From assembly GCA_036340235.1 (NCBI GenBank), contig JAYYZE010000034.1, positions 1 through 36,744 of the forward strand: a DNA stretch of 36,744 nt. The letters are read 5' to 3'. Under the pieces are notes generated by a model. That model was not told the DNA's origin. It saw only the letters and a list, made by a program, of their open reading frames with translations, and ran no database searches. This DNA comes from GCA-2862585 sp036340235 (GTDB taxonomy: Bacteria > Bacteroidota > Bacteroidia > Flavobacteriales > UBA7312). This document shows positions 16,777 through 24,377 of the stretch, piece after piece; the stretch's first letter is position 1; every line of letters begins with the position of its first letter. A program made the position numbers and the translations under genes.

Positions 16777-16848
16777 TGTGCGTTTAGCAGAAAACGCTAA
16801 TACCACACCCATTTTCAGATGTTGTTTGAAGAATTTTTTTAAAAAGTT

Positions 16849-16879
16849 GCTTAGTGTCTCATCAAATGAGACGCTAAGC
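16849..16879. repeat. 14-bp inverted repeat with 3-nt loop (operator-like)
   Basis: GCTTAGTGTCTCAT (16849-16862) and ATGAGACGCTAAGC (16866-16879) are reverse complements except for one G-T position, with CAA between. On the plus strand no T-run follows, so it is not a normal plus-strand terminator. On the minus strand AACTTTTT follows, so it could end transcripts from queG. A near -7 box (TTACTTTG, 16883-16890) starts 3 nt after it, which places the repeat where a regulator would bind over the -33 region of the small gene at 16979. A second short hairpin, GCGTTT/AAACGC, lies at 16780-16797 just after the winged-helix stop. Nothing else is recognised in the 406-nt stretch between ubiX and the gene at 16979. 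Confidence 0.7.
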
Positions 16880-16978
16880 GCCTTACTTTGTGTATTATTT
16901 ATCATATAAAGCCCTCAAAACAAAACTGATTGGGCAATAATTAACATCATTGAAGCGTTTTAAAAATAAAATTTCATT

Positions 16979-17167
16979 ATGCTTCAATTTTGTAAGACGA
17001 TTCTAAAAAATGTATCATTTGACAAACAATTGTTCAAAAAGGAGTTGTATAAATCTTTGGGCTTTCTAGAAAAGAGCGAGCAGATGGTGTTAAAAGTATG
17101 GTGTCTTAGTTCTTTTGCCGCCTACAAAGACGTCATCGTAGATGTTTTTGAAAGAAATGCTATCTAA
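16979..17167 (+). CDS. Small conserved-looking protein of unknown function
   Basis: This 62-residue cytosolic-type protein has no signal or membrane segment. The chain FCKTILKNVSFDKQLFKKEL followed by YKSLGFL is helix-prone and Lys-rich; the VSFD-x-x-LF-x-KEL pattern looks like a short family I associate with Flavobacteriales, but I cannot name it. The frame overlaps the convergent queG stop by 8 nt. It follows the 16849-16879 inverted repeat, which may control it. Composition is protein-like (charged residues on helical spacing), which argues against a chance frame. Confidence 0.55.
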   Translation: MLQFCKTILKNVSFDKQLFKKELYKSLGFLEKSEQMVLKVWCLSSFAAYKDVIVDVFERNAI

Positions 17168-18083
17168 GAAAATCCAGATTTCGTTTCAGACCCTTGTATT
17201 TAGTTCTCTTTAATGCCGATTGTTTGAATACCTTGGCAAAGGTTTCTTCGGTCAGTTCTTGCCAGTCGGAATGGCTCATTGCCAACACTTCAGGCTGTGG
17301 GTCAAAGCGTTTTTCTTGGTGTGGAGTGGAAAAGCGGTTCCATGGACAGACATCCTGACAAACGTCACAGCCAAACATCCAATCATTCATTTTGCCCTTC
17401 ATTTCAGTGGGTATGGCGTCCTTTAGCTCAATTGTAAAGTATGAGATACACTTGCTCCCATCGATTTGATAAGGGGCCACCAATGCCTCGGTGGGGCAGG
17501 CGTCAATGCATGCCGTACAACTGCCACAATGATCGAGTACTGGCCGATCCGCTTCCACTTCCAAATCGATAATCAGTTCGGCTATAAAGAAAAAAGACCC
17601 ATTTTTCTTGTTAATTATGTTGGTGTTTTTGCCCATCCACCCAAGACCGCTTCTTTTGGCCCAGGCCTTATCCATTACGGGTGCGCTATCCACAAAAACA
17701 CGACCATTGACTTCACCAATTTCATCCCTTACAAATCGCAGTAGGTCTTTGAGCTTATCCTTTAGCACATAGTGGTAGTCTTCTCCATAGGCGTATTTGG
17801 AGAGCTTGGGGGCCCCTGCCGCTTGCTTTTGATCTGTATAGTAGTTAAACAATAAAGAAACAACTGTTTTGGCACCGTCGACCAACAAGCGCGGGTCAAG
17901 GCGTTTATCAAAATTATTGGCCATGTATCCCATTTGGCCATGGTGATTTTGATTAATCCATTGTTCTAGTCGAGGCGCTTCCTCTTCTAAAAATTCAGCC
18001 TTGGAAAAGCCACAATGAGAAAACCCCAGTCTTAGGGCTTCCGCTTTGATTAGGGATTTGTAGGAATTAGTCGAAGAGCCCAC
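17160..18083 (-). CDS. queG: Epoxyqueuosine reductase QueG
   Basis: This protein is about 307 residues. QueG is the cobalamin and iron-sulfur enzyme that makes the last step of queuosine synthesis in tRNA (epoxyqueuosine to queuosine). The conserved segment VFVDSAPVMDKAWAKRSGLG (about residues 129-148) holds the candidate catalytic Asp132. Two [4Fe-4S] sites are given by Cys186, 189, 192 and 196 (CGSCTACIDACP) with Cys212, and by Cys239, 242 and 246 (GCDVCQDVCPWN). The only start near the expected N-terminus is a GTG at 18083-18081, inside the last 17 nt of ruvB, so translation is probably coupled. The 3' end overlaps the small convergent gene by 8 nt. Confidence 0.95.
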   Translation of the reverse strand: MGSSTNSYKSLIKAEALRLGFSHCGFSKAEFLEEEAPRLEQWINQNHHGQMGYMANNFDKRLDPRLLVDGAKTVVSLLFNYYTDQKQAAGAPKLSKYAYGEDYHYVLKDKLKDLLRFVRDEIGEVNGRVFVDSAPVMDKAWAKRSGLGWMGKNTNIINKKNGSFFFIAELIIDLEVEADRPVLDHCGSCTACIDACPTEALVAPYQIDGSKCISYFTIELKDAIPTEMKGKMNDWMFGCDVCQDVCPWNRFSTPHQEKRFDPQPEVLAMSHSDWQELTEETFAKVFKQSALKRTKYKGLKRNLDFLR

Positions 18084-19092
18084 CGATTTGCGATGATGGA
18101 TTTAGTCCTAAATGTTGATAGGCCTTGTCAGTTGCCTGTCTGCCGCGTGGCGTTCGCATTAGGTAGCCCTCTTGTATGAGAAAGGGTTCATAGACCTCTT
18201 CTATGGTGCCGCTTTGCTCGCCCACAGCAGTGGCTATAGTAGTAAGTCCCACTGGACCACCCTTAAACTTTTCAATAATGGCCGTTAGGATTCGGTTGTC
18301 CATATCGTCCAAGCCATGTGCATCAACGTTAAGGGCTTCGAGAGCCAAATGGGTGATGTCTAGTGTGATGCTGCCATCGCCTTTGACTTGTGCAAAATCT
18401 CTTACTCGACGTAGTAGGGCGTTGGCTATACGTGGGGTGCCGCGACTTCGACCGGCGACTTCTTTAGCAGCAGATTTAGATATGGAGATGTCTAGTATAC
18501 TTGACGATCGATTGACGATGTCTGACAGTGTGTCAACATTGTAATATTCCAAACGGGAGTTGATACCAAAACGGGCTCTTAAGGGCGCTGTGAGTAGTCC
18601 AGAGCGGGTAGTAGCACCAATGAGTGTAAATGGATTAAGTTCAATCTGAACCGCTCGTGCATTAGGTCCTGACTCTATCATAATATCTATTTTAAAATCT
18701 TCCATGGCAGAATATAAATACTCTTCTACTATGGGACTCAAACGATGTATTTCGTCGATAAACAGTATATCGCCTTCTTCTAGATTAGTGAGCAGTCCTG
18801 CCAAATCACCAGGCTTGTCAAGTACAGGGCCAGAACTAATTTTTATGCCCACTCCCATTTCGTTGGCAATGATATTGGACAAAGTGGTTTTGCCTAAACC
18901 TGGGGGGCCATGCAGTAGTACGTGGTCAAGGGCTTCCTCACGCATTTTAGCGGCGCTAACAAATACGTTTAGGTTCTCGACTACCTTTGGTTGACCTGCA
19001 AAGTCATCGAACTGCTTGGGACGTAATGCCTTGTCAAGTTCGAGGTCCACTTTCGAAAGGGACTCGCGTTCCGGATTTAAATTGTCGTTCAT
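18067..19092 (-). CDS. ruvB: Holliday junction DNA helicase RuvB
   Basis: This 341-residue protein has the usual RuvB length. It is the AAA+ hexameric motor that drives branch migration with RuvA. Walker A is GPPGLGKT (residues 62-69), Walker B ILFIDEIH (about 109-116), sensor region GATTRSGLL, and the arginine-finger segment RARFG. The C-terminal winged-helix domain ends in a region with PRGRQAT. I chose the ATG at 19092-19090 over a TTG three codons upstream. A -7 box (19099-19106) ends 6 nt before this ATG, so the message may be almost leaderless. It overlaps queG by 17 nt. Confidence 0.98.
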   Translation of the reverse strand: MNDNLNPERESLSKVDLELDKALRPKQFDDFAGQPKVVENLNVFVSAAKMREEALDHVLLHGPPGLGKTTLSNIIANEMGVGIKISSGPVLDKPGDLAGLLTNLEEGDILFIDEIHRLSPIVEEYLYSAMEDFKIDIMIESGPNARAVQIELNPFTLIGATTRSGLLTAPLRARFGINSRLEYYNVDTLSDIVNRSSSILDISISKSAAKEVAGRSRGTPRIANALLRRVRDFAQVKGDGSITLDITHLALEALNVDAHGLDDMDNRILTAIIEKFKGGPVGLTTIATAVGEQSGTIEEVYEPFLIQEGYLMRTPRGRQATDKAYQHLGLNPSSQIGGLFD

Positions 19093-19098
19093 CACTAA

Positions 19099-19106
19099 CA
19101 AAGATA
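19099..19106 (-). promoter_or_regulatory. -7 box TATCTTTG immediately before ruvB
   Basis: The minus strand reads TATCTTTG, matching TAnnTTTG exactly. Only 6 nt lie between the box and the ruvB ATG, so the start site is expected at or next to the ATG (leaderless or nearly so). It also shows that ruvB-queG need not depend on read-through from coxA. Confidence 0.55.
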
Positions 19107-19190
19107 AACTAAAAACATATGCATTTTGAGAGTAAGAAAAACCTCATACATCAGTACGGGGGTGTATATTTTTTGAGATTATTGAGAACG

Positions 19191-20957
19191 CTAATGCTCT
19201 TCCTCGCCCTCTTTCAGTGGTACTATCTGTGAAACGAAATCTTCTTCAGCACTTGGTTTACTGTAATCATAAGCCCAACGATGAACCGTAGGAATATCGC
19301 CTGGCCAGTTACCATGAATTCTATCATGGGTAGGGGTGGTCCACTCCAAAGTGTTAGAACGCCAGGGGTTTTGAGGTGCATTCTTTCCTCTATAAATACT
19401 ATAGAAGAAGTTGAAGAAGAAGAAGACTTGAGCTAAAGCACCCGTGATGGCAAATACGGTAACTAATTCGTTGATTTCCACCAGCCCGTCAAACATGGGG
19501 AAGGCCGTATTTGAATAATACCTTCTTGGCACGCCTGCCATACCGATAAAATGCATGGGATAAAAAACGCCATAGGCCGAAATGAATGTGATCCAAAAAT
19601 GGACGTATCCAAGGTTTTTGTTCATCATCTTTCCATACATTTTAGGGAACCAATGATAAATACCAGCAAACATCCCAAAAATAGCCGATAACCCCATTAC
19701 AATATGAAAGTGTGCTACCACAAAATAGGTGTCGTGAACATTGATATCTAAGGCACTATCACCCAAAATGAGGCCCGTTAGTCCACCAGAAATAAAGGTA
19801 GAGACCAAACCAATAGAGAATAACATAGCTGGTGTAAATTGAATATTTCCTTTCCATAGGGTAGTTAGATAATTAAATACTTTGACTGCCGATGGTATCG
19901 CAATTAGTAGAGTAGTAAAGGTGAATACGGAACCCAAAAACGGATTCATTCCTGTCATAAACATATGGTGCCCCCACACGATAAAGGATAGAAAACCAAT
20001 GGCTAAAATAGAACCTACCATGGCTCTATATCCAAAAATAGGTTTTCTTGAGTTGGTCGAAACAACTTCAGAGGTAATTCCCAAAGCAGGCAACAATACA
20101 ATGTACACCTCCGGATGGCCCAAGAACCAAAAAAGGTGTTGGAACAAAACTGGCGACCCCCCCGTTTGAGTAAGCATTTCACCCTGTATCATAATTTCGG
20201 ACAAGAAAAAGGCCGTTCCAAAACTCCTATCGAATATCAACAACAAGGCGGCTGATAGTAATACTGGGAAAGAAAGCACACCCAAAATAGCAGTGACTAA
20301 GAAAGCCCACATGGTAAGTGGTAGTCGGGTCATAGACATGCCTTTTGTTCTTAGGTTTAAAATGGTAACAATGTAGTTTAGACCGCCAAGTAATGCTGAG
20401 ACTATGAATAAGGCCATACTAACGAGCCATAGGGTCATTCCTAGGCCAGAGCCAGGCATGGCTTGTGGCAAGGCACTCAAAGGCGGATAAATGGTCCAAC
20501 CAGCCGCCGCAGGACCGGAGGTAACGAACAAAGAAATGACCATGACCACTGAGGAAACGAAAAAGAACCAATAAGATAGCATATTAATGAAGCCTGAAGC
20601 CATATCTCTAGCGCCTATCTGGAACGGAATTAGTAAATTAAAGAACGTACCACTCAGCCCCCCCGTTAATACAAAAAAGACCATAATAGTACCATGAATA
20701 GTGACCAGTGCTAAATACATATTTGGATCCATAACGCCATCAGGCGCCCATTTACCCAAAAAGGTTTCCAAAATAGGATATCCTTCAGCTGGCCATGCCA
20801 ATTGAAGGCGGAAGAAGACGGACATCATAATGGCTATCACTCCCATGACCATGGCGGTTATTAAAAACTGCTTGGCAATCATTTTGTGGTCCGTACTAAA
20901 GACGTACTTTGTGATAAATGTTTCTTCGTGATGGTGGTGTTCGTTGTGATCTGACAT
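19191..20957 (-). CDS. coxA: Cytochrome c oxidase subunit I (A-type haem-copper oxidase)
   Basis: This 588-residue protein has about 12 membrane helices. It is the catalytic core that reduces O2 to water and pumps protons. Haem a ligands are His88 (TIHGT) and His418; haem a3 ligand is His416 (VVAHFHIV). CuB ligands are His281, His330 and His331, and Tyr285 in GHPEVYI is the cross-linked tyrosine. Glu283 in the same motif is the A1-type D-channel glutamate. A His-rich cytosolic tail (HHHH at residues 7-10) starts the protein. It is last in the act-cox operon, 22 nt after coxB. No subunit III or haem synthase gene follows; these must lie elsewhere. The 98 nt to ruvB hold only weak stem-loops. 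Confidence 0.97.
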   Translation of the reverse strand: MSDHNEHHHHEETFITKYVFSTDHKMIAKQFLITAMVMGVIAIMMSVFFRLQLAWPAEGYPILETFLGKWAPDGVMDPNMYLALVTIHGTIMVFFVLTGGLSGTFFNLLIPFQIGARDMASGFINMLSYWFFFVSSVVMVISLFVTSGPAAAGWTIYPPLSALPQAMPGSGLGMTLWLVSMALFIVSALLGGLNYIVTILNLRTKGMSMTRLPLTMWAFLVTAILGVLSFPVLLSAALLLIFDRSFGTAFFLSEIMIQGEMLTQTGGSPVLFQHLFWFLGHPEVYIVLLPALGITSEVVSTNSRKPIFGYRAMVGSILAIGFLSFIVWGHHMFMTGMNPFLGSVFTFTTLLIAIPSAVKVFNYLTTLWKGNIQFTPAMLFSIGLVSTFISGGLTGLILGDSALDINVHDTYFVVAHFHIVMGLSAIFGMFAGIYHWFPKMYGKMMNKNLGYVHFWITFISAYGVFYPMHFIGMAGVPRRYYSNTAFPMFDGLVEINELVTVFAITGALAQVFFFFNFFYSIYRGKNAPQNPWRSNTLEWTTPTHDRIHGNWPGDIPTVHRWAYDYSKPSAEEDFVSQIVPLKEGEEEH

Positions 20958-20979
20958 AATCTTATCTAAAATCTAAAAA

Positions 20980-22011
20980 TTAGTTGGCGCTTACTAACGT
21001 TTTGAAACTTTTCTGTTCTTTCAACCAAGCGTCGTATTCTTCTTGTGTTTCTACAATGACTTTAATTTGCATGTTGTAGTGCGCTGATCCGCAAATTTTA
21101 TTACAAAGCAAAACGTAATCAAATTCAACATGATCATCACCTCGTTTAGCGCGTGCCTCATTGATGTATTGCATGCGCTCAATCATTTCGGGATCTTCTC
21201 TCATCTCCTTAGTCGTTTTGGTAGGAGTAAAAGCAAATTGTGTGCTCATTCCTGGAACACAATTCATTTGAACATTGAAGTGAGGCATGTAGGCAGAATG
21301 AATCACATCTTGTGATCTGAACTTCATCAACACCTGCTGATTGACAGGTAAGTGAATTTCTCTTACAATGATGTCATCATGTGATAAACTATCGTTAATA
21401 TCCACACCAAGTGTGTTAACGCCACCGATTAGGGTGTAATGGGCCTTTCCTAACTGATTGTCATCGCCAGCATAACGCACTGTCCAATTAAATTGTTGTG
21501 CATATACTTCCATGACCTTCGCCTCAGATATATCAGGCACCATGGTTTTATTCCAAGTGTTTAAACCGAATACTATCAAAGCGGTCAAAACTATGGCAGG
21601 TACTGAAGTCCATAACAATTCTAATTTGTTGTTGTGAGTCTGGAATAAGGCAGTGTTGCCTTTTTTACCTCTGTACTTATAGGTAAATACAAATAGGAGA
21701 GTCTGAGTAATAAAAAAGGTAATAAGGATAAGTACCATAGTAGTATCCCACAGTAGTTTGATGCCTTCGCCATGTACACTAGCGGGTTCCGGAAGAACTA
21801 AATGCCCCCACAACTTGAATGAATAGGCCACAAAGGCCGTGAATCCCAATCCAACAATTAGCATAGTTAGTGCATTGTAATGATTGTCTTGATCATTGGT
21901 AATTTCTTCTTGAACGCCTTTTAACTTAGTGGCAATTTCAATAATACGTACAATCTGTACAATACCGATTATCGTAAGAGCAAGGATTAAAAAACTTAAA
22001 AAAGTGGTCAT
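20980..22011 (-). CDS. coxB: Cytochrome c oxidase subunit II (CuA)
   Basis: This 343-residue protein carries the dinuclear CuA site that takes electrons from cytochrome c. There are three hydrophobic segments, at about residues 1-22, 47-68 and 91-111, and a possible fourth at 135-152; an N-terminal extension before the usual two helices is a Bacteroidota trait. CuA ligands: His238 in DVIHSAYMPHF, and Cys303, Cys307, His311 and Met314 in CNKICGSAHYNM. About 35 residues (TKTTKEMREDPEMIERM and on) are inserted between the PGM strand and the CuA loop, which makes it longer than proteobacterial forms. The gene lies between actF (36 nt) and coxA (22 nt). Confidence 0.96.
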   Translation of the reverse strand: MTTFLSFLILALTIIGIVQIVRIIEIATKLKGVQEEITNDQDNHYNALTMLIVGLGFTAFVAYSFKLWGHLVLPEPASVHGEGIKLLWDTTMVLILITFFITQTLLFVFTYKYRGKKGNTALFQTHNNKLELLWTSVPAIVLTALIVFGLNTWNKTMVPDISEAKVMEVYAQQFNWTVRYAGDDNQLGKAHYTLIGGVNTLGVDINDSLSHDDIIVREIHLPVNQQVLMKFRSQDVIHSAYMPHFNVQMNCVPGMSTQFAFTPTKTTKEMREDPEMIERMQYINEARAKRGDDHVEFDYVLLCNKICGSAHYNMQIKVIVETQEEYDAWLKEQKSFKTLVSAN

Positions 22012-22047
22012 ATTTGCTTATTCGTTTGTGTTGTTATCAAATATTTT

Positions 22048-23226
22048 TTAAATGTGGTGATGTATACTTTCATCTGCATATGGGTGATTCTTCACAAATA
22101 ACGGAGCCTTTGTTAATGCCTTGTTTACGATTAATAAAAACAAGCCTAAGAAACCAGCAAACATGCCTATTTCGGTGAATCCTATGTGCCAATGGTCTTT
22201 CAAAACACCAGGTACTATCATTAAATATACGTTAAACCAGTGGCCAATAAGTACAATGACACCCACAGTCATTATGTAACCAAAATGGCGTTTGCTATCT
22301 CGGCTCATTAATATCAATAATGGAAAAATAAAATTGATAACTGAGGTTATCCAAAACAGAAAGTTATAATTGTCCCAACGTGCCATATAGTATGTTACCT
22401 CTTCCGGAATGTTTGAATACCAAATCAACATAAATTGAGAAAACCACATATATGTCCACAAAATACTAAATGCAAAGATCCATTTACCTAAATCATGAAT
22501 GTGATTTTCGTTTACGTGCTCTAAGTATCCCTTTCTTTTGAGTAGGATAGCCGTCATGGCGATGATAGTAAATCCAGTTACTCCCATGGAAGAGAAAACA
22601 AACCACCCAAAGAGCGTGCTAAACCAGTGAGTGTCTATTGACATAATCCAATCCCACGCCATCATGGAAGATGTATATCCAAAAAAGGCAATAAAAACGG
22701 CTGAGACTACGATGCTTTTTTTGTGACTATTTAACCCTCCCTCTACGTCTTCTTTTCTAGAAAGAGCAATGAGTCGCTTTGAAGCGTACCACCATCCAAA
22801 AATATAGAGTGCTGCTCTCAAAAAGAAGAAAGGAAAATTTAGGTAGGCCTCTTTGCCTGCAATGATGGCGTCGTAATGCGAATCGTTGGGATCCATGATG
22901 CCATCAGCCATCCAATGCCAAATGTGATTCCAATGTAATTTACCAGCCACAATGATTAACAACATAATGACACCACCAACTATGAAATAAGATGTTATGC
23001 CTTCAGCTACACGCTTAAATGGTGTGGCCCATGCGGCTTCTGACACATACTGAAGAGCGATAAAAAAGATAGCAAAAGCAGAGATGGCTAAGAAAAAATA
23101 ATTGTTGACCATGAGACTTGGCCAGGCTCTGTGCGCATCGTTTATAAATCCTAAAGCAACAGCTAAAAGACCAACAGCAATTAGGACATAGGATATTATT
23201 TTTGTGTTTTTGGAGACTGTATACAT
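22048..23226 (-). CDS. actF: Alternative complex III subunit ActF
   Basis: This protein has 392 residues from the ATG at 23226-23224 (MYTVSKNTK). A longer frame from 23304 would overlap actE by 49 nt and add a charged, non-homologous-looking tail, so I reject it. It is an integral membrane protein with about ten helices, related to the NrfD/PsrC-type subunit ActC. Motifs such as SMGVTGFTIIAMTAILL, DLGKWIFAFSILWTYMWFSQ and WYSNIPEE are typical. It forms part of the membrane arm of the quinol:cytochrome c oxidoreductase. Spacing is 29 nt from actE. Confidence 0.93.
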   Translation of the reverse strand: MYTVSKNTKIISYVLIAVGLLAVALGFINDAHRAWPSLMVNNYFFLAISAFAIFFIALQYVSEAAWATPFKRVAEGITSYFIVGGVIMLLIIVAGKLHWNHIWHWMADGIMDPNDSHYDAIIAGKEAYLNFPFFFLRAALYIFGWWYASKRLIALSRKEDVEGGLNSHKKSIVVSAVFIAFFGYTSSMMAWDWIMSIDTHWFSTLFGWFVFSSMGVTGFTIIAMTAILLKRKGYLEHVNENHIHDLGKWIFAFSILWTYMWFSQFMLIWYSNIPEEVTYYMARWDNYNFLFWITSVINFIFPLLILMSRDSKRHFGYIMTVGVIVLIGHWFNVYLMIVPGVLKDHWHIGFTEIGMFAGFLGLFLLIVNKALTKAPLFVKNHPYADESIHHHI

Positions 23227-23255
23227 ATTGAACAGTTTTTTATAAATCGTATTCT

Positions 23256-23849
23256 TTAGTTTTCTTGTTGCTGTAACTCTTGCACATACATTGTGATTAA
23301 CCACCTTTCCTTGTCGTTCACTTGTGAATTATGAGGGCCCATGGCGTTTAGTCCGTGATATATGGCATGATAAATATTTCCTGCTTTTAGTTCGCTCATC
23401 GTTTTACCTGTACGGCGAATCATCACTTTATCAGAATAGGCTGGAATAGCACCATAAACTGGATGGCTGATACTTCCTTTACCATCACCATTTTTACCAT
23501 GACAATGGGCGCAAAACATACCATATAATTGCTTGCCATCGACAAGGTTTTCTTCGTTTGTAGCGTAAGGGTTTTCTAATTCGTTTCCTGCTAACAAGTA
23601 ATCCTCTACTGTGTTTTCGTAATCGAAACCCACAAATCCTCTTGCATAGGTTCCTTCAACAGGCTTTCGAGCGTTTAAACTGTCCGAAAAGTAGGTGTTG
23701 GATCCATATATTTCTAATGATGGTGAGCGATACATGTCAGGCATAAATTCATAGCCCGTCTTATCATCAGCATTATTGGAGCATGAACTAAATGCCAGCA
23801 AAAATACTAGCGGTATAATAAAAGGTAGTGTGGTCTTAGCTTGTTTCAT
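23256..23849 (-). CDS. actE: Alternative complex III monohaem cytochrome c subunit ActE
   Basis: This protein has 197 residues from the ATG at 23849-23847. A lipoprotein signal ends LLAFSSC, with Cys23 as the lipid anchor. A single class I haem motif, CAHCH (Cys113, Cys116, His117), lies in MFCAHCHGKNGDGKG, and Met170 in GLNAMGPH is the likely sixth ligand. It passes electrons out of the complex on the periplasmic face. The start lies 1 nt after the actD stop (TAAAATG); a start seven codons upstream would overlap actD by 20 nt and is less likely. Confidence 0.95.
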   Translation of the reverse strand: MKQAKTTLPFIIPLVFLLAFSSCSNNADDKTGYEFMPDMYRSPSLEIYGSNTYFSDSLNARKPVEGTYARGFVGFDYENTVEDYLLAGNELENPYATNEENLVDGKQLYGMFCAHCHGKNGDGKGSISHPVYGAIPAYSDKVMIRRTGKTMSELKAGNIYHAIYHGLNAMGPHNSQVNDKERWLITMYVQELQQQEN

Positions 23850-23850
23850 T

Positions 23851-24372
23851 TTAAGCAAGGTCTTTAACATTAATTTCGGTAGCGCCAGTTTTTTTCAACA
23901 AATCACTTACCGTTGATTCATCTTCTGATTCGATTTCTATCAAAAACTTATCATCTGTTGTTCGTGGATCGGGGTTGGACGATGTTTGACCAGGGAACAA
24001 TTTCGATTTGAAAAAATAAGTAATGACCATTAGATGAGCCGAGAACAATACAGTCATTTCAAAAATAATTGGAACGAAAGCAGGCATGTTTAGGTAGTAG
24101 GCAAAGCTGGGCTTTCCTCCAATATTTTGTGGCCAATCCAATATCATGATATAATACGTCATCGCGATGGCTGCTAAGCAACCAATGACGCCATAGATAA
24201 AGGCCGCAACGGCTAAGCGTGTTCTTTCCAAGCCTAGTATGTGATCTAATCCATGAACAGGGAATGGCGTGTAAACTTCTTTTATGGAAATATCATTTGA
24301 CCGAACTTCTTTTACGCTCTTAAGAAGCACTTCTTCATCATCAAATATTCCGTAAATGACTTTTTTACTCAT
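23851..24372 (-). CDS. actD: Alternative complex III subunit ActD (DUF3341)
   Basis: This 173-residue protein has an N-terminal cytosolic region with VIYGIFDDEEVLLKSVKEVR, then the YTPFPVHGLDHILGLERTRL motif (about residues 34-53) that marks the DUF3341/ActD family. Two membrane helices follow (about residues 56-79 and 93-117), then a hydrophilic tail that ends with a short alpha-beta segment, KTGATEINV. It helps to join the membrane subunits. It lies 5 nt after actC and 1 nt before actE. Confidence 0.95.
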   Translation of the reverse strand: MSKKVIYGIFDDEEVLLKSVKEVRSNDISIKEVYTPFPVHGLDHILGLERTRLAVAAFIYGVIGCLAAIAMTYYIMILDWPQNIGGKPSFAYYLNMPAFVPIIFEMTVLFSAHLMVITYFFKSKLFPGQTSSNPDPRTTDDKFLIEIESEDESTVSDLLKKTGATEINVKDLA

Positions 24373-24377
24373 GTCTT

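Noticed and set aside
16780..16797. GCGTTT/AAACGC hairpin after the winged-helix gene as a terminator
   Set aside because: The stem is only 6 bp and no T-run follows on either strand.
19107..19190. Terminator between coxA and ruvB
   Set aside because: Only a weak stem (ATACA/TGTAT with a bulged extension) is found, and the T-run on the minus strand is poorly placed; not strong enough to annotate.
23227..23304. 26-residue N-terminal extension of ActF
   Set aside because: It would overlap actE by 49 nt and is charged and Cys-containing, unlike the short cytosolic start expected before the first helix; the ATG at 23226 gives a clean 29-nt gap.
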